From assembly GCA_009784085.1 (NCBI GenBank), contig WRCJ01000093.1:1-5194 (forward strand): a DNA stretch of 5,194 bases, given 5' to 3'. The translations under genes were made by a program, and so were the position numbers. The notes beneath the pieces were generated by a model that saw only the letters and a list, made by a program, of their open reading frames with translations, searched no databases and had not been told where the DNA came from. Every line of letters starts with the position of its first letter. Position 1 is the first letter of the stretch. Positions 1 through 3,014 of this stretch are shown piece by piece. Origin of the DNA: Oscillospiraceae bacterium (lineage in GTDB: Bacteria; Bacillota; Clostridia; Oscillospirales; UBA929).

Positions 1-781
1 AGACGAACGTGTCGATGACTTCGATCTTATCGGCAACCAGCGAATTGTAGAAGACAAAATACTGATCGAACCCGACCGATATCATGCCGCCGATGCCCAG
101 CAGCAGGAGCACCACGTATGTCGGCAGGAGGCCGGGCAATGTGATGTGAATCATCTTTCCAAAGCGCCCCGCCCCGTCCACCGAAGCGGCGTCGTACAGT
201 TCGCTGTCGATGCCCGCGATGGCGGCGATGTAGATGATGGCGCTCCAGCCGATCGACTTCCACCAGCCCAGCACCGTTTGGAACCAGTAGACGGCGCCGC
301 TGTTGCCCAGCAGCATGGTGGGCTTGTCAATCCACCCCAGAGCCATGAGCGTGTTATTGACCACGCCGCTGTCCTGAAACAGCGAGAACGCCAGCGAGAA
401 GACGATGACCCAGCTGATGAAATTGGGCAAAGTAGTCGTGATTTGCACGAGTTTTTTATATTTGATGCTGTTCATTTCGTTGAGGAAAATGGCGAAAACC
501 ATCGGAAGCGGCGAGCTGAGCAGGCCCAGGAAGCTAAAGATCAGGGTATTGCGAAGGACGTTGAGGATTTGGTTCTTATAGAAGGTAAAGATCAGCGCAA
601 AGTTGTCTAGCCCCACGAACTTGGAGTTCATCAGGGGAATGCCCGGCTTGTAGTTAAAGAGGGAATAGACCCACCCGACCAACGGGACATAGGCGAACAG
701 AATAATGAATACCACGAAGGGGATTGCGAAGAGCAACAGCGTGAGCCGTTCATTCGTCCGGACGCCATTGATGAGTTTCAT
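1..781 (-). CDS. ABC sugar transporter permease, LplB/MalF-like (3' end cut by window edge)
   Basis: Inner-membrane permease subunit of a carbohydrate (CUT1-type) ABC importer; it would pair with a second permease, a lipoprotein binding protein and an ATPase, none visible here. Reading the minus strand from the ATG at 781 gives 260 residues without a stop up to the window edge. Hydrophobic segments are visible near residues 13-41, 78-100, 118-135, 172-191 and 219-236. The permease signature loop (EAA-type) is at about 194-216, with ELYDAASVDGAGR followed by ITLP, the site that contacts the ATPase. The VIDTFV stretch at 255-260 matches the region just before the C-terminus in LplB-like permeases, so I infer about 45-55 residues are missing. 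The ATG is preceded by GAGGGTG (787-793), well spaced. It is the first gene of its transcript and diverges from the repressor at 1094, which probably controls it. The family is clear; the substrate (aldouronate, another oligosaccharide or a sugar) cannot be told from one permease. Confidence 0.93.
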   Translation of the reverse strand, partial: MKLINGVRTNERLTLLLFAIPFVVFIILFAYVPLVGWVYSLFNYKPGIPLMNSKFVGLDNFALIFTFYKNQILNVLRNTLIFSFLGLLSSPLPMVFAIFLNEMNSIKYKKLVQITTTLPNFISWVIVFSLAFSLFQDSGVVNNTLMALGWIDKPTMLLGNSGAVYWFQTVLGWWKSIGWSAIIYIAAIAGIDSELYDAASVDGAGRFGKMIHITLPGLLPTYVVLLLLGIGGMISVGFDQYFVFYNSLVADKIEVIDTFV

Positions 782-915
782 AACGACACCCTCGCCTTTT
801 GATTCATATTCGTCGATGGCACACTGTCATAAATGTTACACTTTGTCACTTTTGCACATCAATCCGGAAACGATGCGCGGCACTCCGCTATAAAATAACG
901 GTGAAGTTTATCAGT

Positions 916-944
916 ATTTTATTTCATAGCCGCCCGCTTGTCAA
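916..944 (-). promoter_or_regulatory. Sigma-A promoter of the permease operon
   Basis: On the minus strand a perfect -35 TTGACA (944-939) is followed by a 17-base spacer and a -10 TAAAAT (921-916, five of six consensus bases). Transcription would begin near 909, giving a leader of about 128 bases before the permease ATG. A weaker alternative nearer the gene is TTGATG (862-857), 18 bases, TAACAT (838-833). The leader carries a small GCGG/CCGC stem-loop at 877-888 but no recognisable riboswitch. Confidence 0.7.
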
Positions 945-945
945 G
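931..945 (+). repeat. 15-base direct repeat, copy 1 (contains the permease -35)
   Basis: CGCCCGCTTGTCAAG matches CGCCCGTTTGACAAG at 1005-1019 in 13 of 15 positions, in the same orientation and 74 bases apart (start to start). The CTTGTCAAG part is symmetric around its central T, so it supplies TTGACA on the minus strand. This copy contains the permease -35 box. Confidence 0.6.
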
Positions 946-949
946 ACCC

Positions 950-961
950 TTTGTGCACAAA
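950..961. promoter_or_regulatory. Candidate operator: perfect 12-base palindrome
   Basis: TTTGTGCACAAA is a perfect inverted repeat. It lies just upstream of the permease -35 box and about 50 bases from the repressor -35 box. A symmetric site in a LacI-family divergent control region is a natural operator candidate. It lacks the central CG typical of many LacI-family operators, so the assignment is an inference. Related 8-mers, TTTGCACA at 851-858 and its inverse TGTGCAAA at 1040-1047, lie on the downstream side of each promoter. Confidence 0.45.
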
Positions 962-1004
962 ACAAGCCAACATATGACAAATTGAACAAAATATCACACA
1001 AAAC

Positions 1005-1019
1005 CGCCCGTTTGACAAG
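1005..1019 (+). repeat. 15-base direct repeat, copy 2 (contains the repressor -35)
   Basis: CGCCCGTTTGACAAG is the second copy of the repeat at 931-945. It contains the TTGACA (1012-1017) of the repressor promoter. The separation of 74 bases is close to seven helical turns, so proteins bound to both copies would lie on the same face of the DNA. Confidence 0.6.
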
Positions 1020-1040
1020 GCGTTCAATGTGTGCTATTCT
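1012..1040 (+). promoter_or_regulatory. Sigma-A promoter of the LacI-family repressor gene
   Basis: A perfect -35 TTGACA (1012-1017), a 17-base spacer and a -10 TATTCT (1035-1040, four of six), preceded by TG one base away (1032-1033) as in extended -10 promoters. Transcription would start near 1047, about 47 bases before the GTG start at 1094. This argues against any start codon upstream of about 1047. Confidence 0.75.
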
Positions 1041-1076
1041 GTGCAAAGTGTTCAATTACCCCTTGCAGATCATCAC

Positions 1077-1087
1077 GGAGAGAAGGG
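1077..1087 (+). promoter_or_regulatory. Shine-Dalgarno site fixing the repressor start
   Basis: GGAGAGAAGGG ends six bases before the GTG at 1094. It supports that GTG over the earlier in-frame GTG at 1031, which falls inside the promoter. Confidence 0.8.
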
Positions 1088-1093
1088 AATCGC

Positions 1094-2134
1094 GTGGGCC
1101 GCATCACGACGAACGATATCGCCAATAAGCTTGGCCTTTCAAGGGGGACTGTGTCCAAAGCGCTCAACGGCAGGGACAACATAGACGAGAAGACCCGGCT
1201 GACCGTTCAGCGAACGGCCGATGAAATGGGCTATAAAAAGGCGAACGCGGCGCGCGAAGGGGCGTCCCCCGCAGCGCTAAAGACGCTGTCGATCATGCTT
1301 CGGACCAATATGTACAGCGACCCGTATTGGTCGGCCTTTATCAAAAGTTTTGAAGATGAAGCGGCCAGAAATGATTTCAGCTATACAGTCAACGTGATCA
1401 GCGCAGAGGACGAGGCCGCCCAGCTCCTGCCCAGAAATTTCCAGATCGCGCCCCCGGCGGGCATTGTGACCGCCGGCCCGATCAGCGATGCCTATTACGG
1501 GCTGGTACAGGGCAGCGGCATCCCCGCCGTGTATGTGGATACCACGGCCAACCGGAGCGACGCCGACGTCTTTGGCGACACCCTCTTCTCCTGCAACCGG
1601 GAGTACGTGTCCACGATGACCGCCCACCTCATCGCCCAAGGGCACAGGAAGCTCGGCTTTATCGGCGGTTACGTCAACTGCCGCAGTTTCGATGAGCGAA
1701 GGCTGGGGTTCATGGAGGCGATGGCGGCCGCCGATTTGCCGATCCCCGAGCGATTTGTGTACGGCGCGCGGGACGGCGAAGTCTTTGAGAGCATTAGGCC
1801 GTGGATCGCCTCGCTGGAGGAATATCCCACCGCGTTTGTCTGCGTCAACGACATACGCGCCATCCTTGCCAAGACATCACTCCGCGAGGAGGGCCTGGAT
1901 GTGCCCTCCGATATCGCGCTGTGCGGCTATGACAACGCGCCCTACCTCTCCGCGCTCTTCCCCGACCTCACGAGCGTGGACAGTCGCGTGGAATACATGG
2001 GCAAGCGCGCCATGCAGGCGCTGGCCTGGCGGCTCCAAAATCCCGGCGCGCCGTATGAAGTTATCAAGATCACTTCTCAGATTTACTATCGGGATTCTAC
2101 GGAGAAGTACCGATTCGGGGAATCCTCGAGGTGA
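1094..2134 (+). CDS. LacI/GalR-family transcriptional repressor
   Basis: DNA-binding regulator, 346 residues from the GTG at 1094, the usual size for the family. The N-terminal helix-turn-helix is at about residues 5-24 (TTNDIANKLGLSRGTVSKAL), followed by the family pattern LNGRDNIDEKTR and the MGYKKANAAR stretch leading to the hinge. The effector domain follows (about 62-335): a periplasmic-binding-protein-like fold with the segments GHRKLGFIGG, CVNDIRA, VPSDIALCGYDN and the late LTSVDS. The C-terminus ends IYYRDST, like the IxRxST end of many homologues. The start choice rests on the Shine-Dalgarno at 1077-1087, the promoter at 1012-1040, and the VGRITT opening, which fits family N-termini. 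The gene diverges from the sugar permease gene and probably represses it, and perhaps itself, until a sugar binds. Odd point: the hinge position normally held by the minor-groove leucine is glycine (R54-E55-G56). The sugar recognised is unknown. Its stop is 36 bases from the end of the convergent hicB. Confidence 0.93.
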   Translation: MGRITTNDIANKLGLSRGTVSKALNGRDNIDEKTRLTVQRTADEMGYKKANAAREGASPAALKTLSIMLRTNMYSDPYWSAFIKSFEDEAARNDFSYTVNVISAEDEAAQLLPRNFQIAPPAGIVTAGPISDAYYGLVQGSGIPAVYVDTTANRSDADVFGDTLFSCNREYVSTMTAHLIAQGHRKLGFIGGYVNCRSFDERRLGFMEAMAAADLPIPERFVYGARDGEVFESIRPWIASLEEYPTAFVCVNDIRAILAKTSLREEGLDVPSDIALCGYDNAPYLSALFPDLTSVDSRVEYMGKRAMQALAWRLQNPGAPYEVIKITSQIYYRDSTEKYRFGESSR

Positions 2135-2146
2135 TTGTGGATTGAC

Positions 2147-2172
2147 GAGGGGGGAAGCGTGCGCCCATCCTC
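2147..2172. terminator. Weak hairpin between converging repressor and hicB genes
   Basis: GAGGG plus GGG (2147-2154) can pair with CCC and TCCTC (2164-2172) with one bulged A and one G-T wobble, around a nine-base loop. It sits where a two-way terminator would be expected and overlaps the hicB stop codon. There is no T-run on either side, so intrinsic termination is doubtful. Confidence 0.25.
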
Positions 2173-2569
2173 ATTGTGAAATATGCAGTGCATCTTTTAG
2201 CGCCTGTTGAAGGGTTTGGGAGAAATTGACGTTTGCGCGTTCGGCCTGTTCGTTGAGCCACACGGGGATCGTAAGCGTCTTTTTCATGGATTTATTTTCA
2301 TAGAAACGCCGATATGTCTCGGTGTCAACGGCGAGGATACTTGTGAATTCCCCCGGTTCAACGACAACGTCGTTGGGTGCGCTTGCGGCGGGGATGATCT
2401 TGCCGTCCTGTTCCATGCCATACAGGCACAGGCAGAGCACATCCTGCGCCATGAAGATCGCGTCAGACAGATCGTCCCCGCAGGTTACGCAGTTTTCAAG
2501 ATCGGGAAACCGTACGCTGAACAGGCCGTTTACCTCTGGCGTGAAGATCGCCGGGTATGTGTATTTCAT
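2171..2569 (-). CDS. hicB: HicB-family antitoxin
   Basis: Antitoxin of a type II HicAB pair: it binds and blocks the HicA RNase and represses the operon. The product has 132 residues from the ATG at 2569. Residues 1-75 show the HicB partial RNase H-like domain: the KYTYPAIFTPE opening, then FSVRFPDLENCVTCGDDLSDAIFMAQ, where the PDL...T.GD pattern followed by an alanine-containing helix is typical. Residues 96-128 (KKTLTIPVWLNEQAERANVNFSQTLQQAL) read as a ribbon-helix-helix DNA-binding domain, so this is the RHH class of HicB, not the HTH class. A TTG two codons upstream (2575) is possible, but AGAAAGG (2579-2585) lies nine bases from the ATG and only three from the TTG, favouring the ATG. It follows hicA after a 45-base gap, in the common hicA-hicB order. 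Confidence 0.92.
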   Translation of the reverse strand: MKYTYPAIFTPEVNGLFSVRFPDLENCVTCGDDLSDAIFMAQDVLCLCLYGMEQDGKIIPAASAPNDVVVEPGEFTSILAVDTETYRRFYENKSMKKTLTIPVWLNEQAERANVNFSQTLQQALKDALHISQ

Positions 2570-2578
2570 GGTCAACCG

Positions 2579-2585
2579 CCTTTCT
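2579..2585 (-). promoter_or_regulatory. Shine-Dalgarno site of hicB
   Basis: AGAAAGG on the minus strand lies nine bases upstream of the ATG at 2569. It gives hicB its own ribosome entry within the hicAB transcript and favours the ATG over the TTG at 2575. Confidence 0.65.
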
Positions 2586-2614
2586 TTGCAATCGAGGGGA
2601 TGGAGCGAGAGGGT

Positions 2615-2800
2615 TTACTTCAGCCCCAGACTTTTCATGATCTGTTTCGCGGTACCGGTAGGGAGCTCTTTGCCAGGGTGGCGGGGGATCCATGAAGTTT
2701 GGCCGGTGCCGGGGTTGACCCACTCGTCGTGCGCGGAACCGTGACGCAGGATGCGACAACCATGCTTTCGCGCGAGTCTGGTCAGTTCGTTCACCTTCAC
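2615..2800 (-). CDS. hicA: HicA-family toxin (mRNA interferase)
   Basis: Small RNA-cleaving toxin with a double-stranded-RNA-binding-like fold; it degrades mRNA unless held by HicB. The product has 61 residues from the GTG at 2800, the usual HicA length. Visible family features are the opening helix MKVNELTRLARKHG, the strand CRILRHGSAHDEW containing the expected catalytic histidine (His24), and the ending IPRHPGKELPTGTAKQIMKSLGL, which matches the HicA PRHxGKEL-x-GT-x(4)-L pattern. The reading frame stays open upstream to a TTG at 2854, but that codon is part of the -35 box of the promoter, so the true start is the GTG at 2800 with GAGGGGAG (2809-2816) eight bases upstream. With the His and the C-terminal motif intact, the toxin is probably active. 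It is the first gene of the hicAB operon. Confidence 0.93.
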   Translation of the reverse strand: MKVNELTRLARKHGCRILRHGSAHDEWVNPGTGQTSWIPRHPGKELPTGTAKQIMKSLGLK

Positions 2801-2808
2801 CGTATCAT

Positions 2809-2816
2809 CTCCCCTC
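2809..2816 (-). promoter_or_regulatory. Shine-Dalgarno site fixing the hicA GTG start
   Basis: GAGGGGAG on the minus strand is eight bases from the GTG at 2800 and downstream of the predicted transcription start near 2819. This makes the shorter 61-residue HicA the supported product. Confidence 0.8.
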
Positions 2817-2825
2817 GACACTTCA

Positions 2826-2854
2826 ATTATACACGTATCCAGCACGTGTGTCAA
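2826..2854 (-). promoter_or_regulatory. Consensus sigma-A promoter of hicAB
   Basis: On the minus strand TTGACA (2854-2849), exactly 17 bases, then TATAAT (2831-2826): a full match to the sigma-A consensus at both boxes with ideal spacing. Transcription would begin near 2819 with a leader of about 20 bases. Such a strong promoter suits a tightly autorepressed toxin-antitoxin operon. Confidence 0.88.
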
Positions 2855-2878
2855 TGGAGGCGTGCAGAAATACGTGTA
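2830..2878. promoter_or_regulatory. Candidate HicB operator: three ACACGT/ACGTGT half-sites
   Basis: TACACGTAT (2830-2838) and ATACGTGTA (2870-2878) form a perfect nine-base inverted pair. Between them, ACGTGT at 2844-2849 also pairs with ACACGT at 2831-2836 across seven bases, filling the promoter spacer and overlapping the -35. Ribbon-helix-helix antitoxins commonly bind short inverted half-sites over their own promoter, so occupancy by HicB or HicAB here would block polymerase. The role is inferred from position and symmetry. Confidence 0.6.
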
Positions 2879-3014
2879 AAATAGGTATCTACCGCCGCCT
2901 TATCGATATGCAAGGGCAGTGACCCGAGGGAACAGGCGATAACGATAAGTTACATGCTCAATGGGATCATCGACGCGATTGTGGTGGATTGATGATGTGT
3001 ATCCGCCGACGATG
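2879..3014. other. Intergenic stretch without recognisable signal
   Basis: Between the hicAB control region and the stop codon of the Ig-repeat gene I see no credible gene. I find no stem-loop followed by a T-run on the minus strand, so the terminator of the Ig-repeat gene is not identified. Read-through from that gene into the hicAB promoter region is possible. Confidence 0.4.

Noticed and set aside
146..610. Plus-strand reading frame of 154 codons opposite the permease
   Set aside because: It is the shadow of a strongly recognisable permease on the other strand; the translation is low-complexity, rich in charged residues and matches no family I know.
864..878. Catabolite-responsive element (cre) near GGAAACGATGCG
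   Set aside because: Only the core loosely resembles the CcpA consensus; the required outer TG and CA positions do not match.
1031..1093. Upstream GTG start for the repressor adding 21 residues
   Set aside because: This GTG lies inside the promoter spacer, the extra residues do not resemble LacI-family N-termini, and the GTG at 1094 has a good ribosome site.
799..1128. Plus-strand frame of 109 codons through the divergent control region
   Set aside because: It runs across both promoters and into the start of the repressor in another frame, with no ribosome site or recognisable product.
1692..2210. 172-codon frame overlapping the repressor on the same strand
   Set aside because: It is a +1 frame shadow rich in Arg, Ser and Pro within a well-conserved regulator gene.
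2207..2744. Two plus-strand frames of 140-162 codons across hicAB
   Set aside because: They run antisense to both toxin and antitoxin genes, which have clear family motifs and ribosome sites; the frames have neither.
2801..2854. 18-residue N-terminal extension of HicA from the TTG at 2854
   Set aside because: The TTG is the first three bases of the -35 box and the whole extension lies in or before the promoter and leader.
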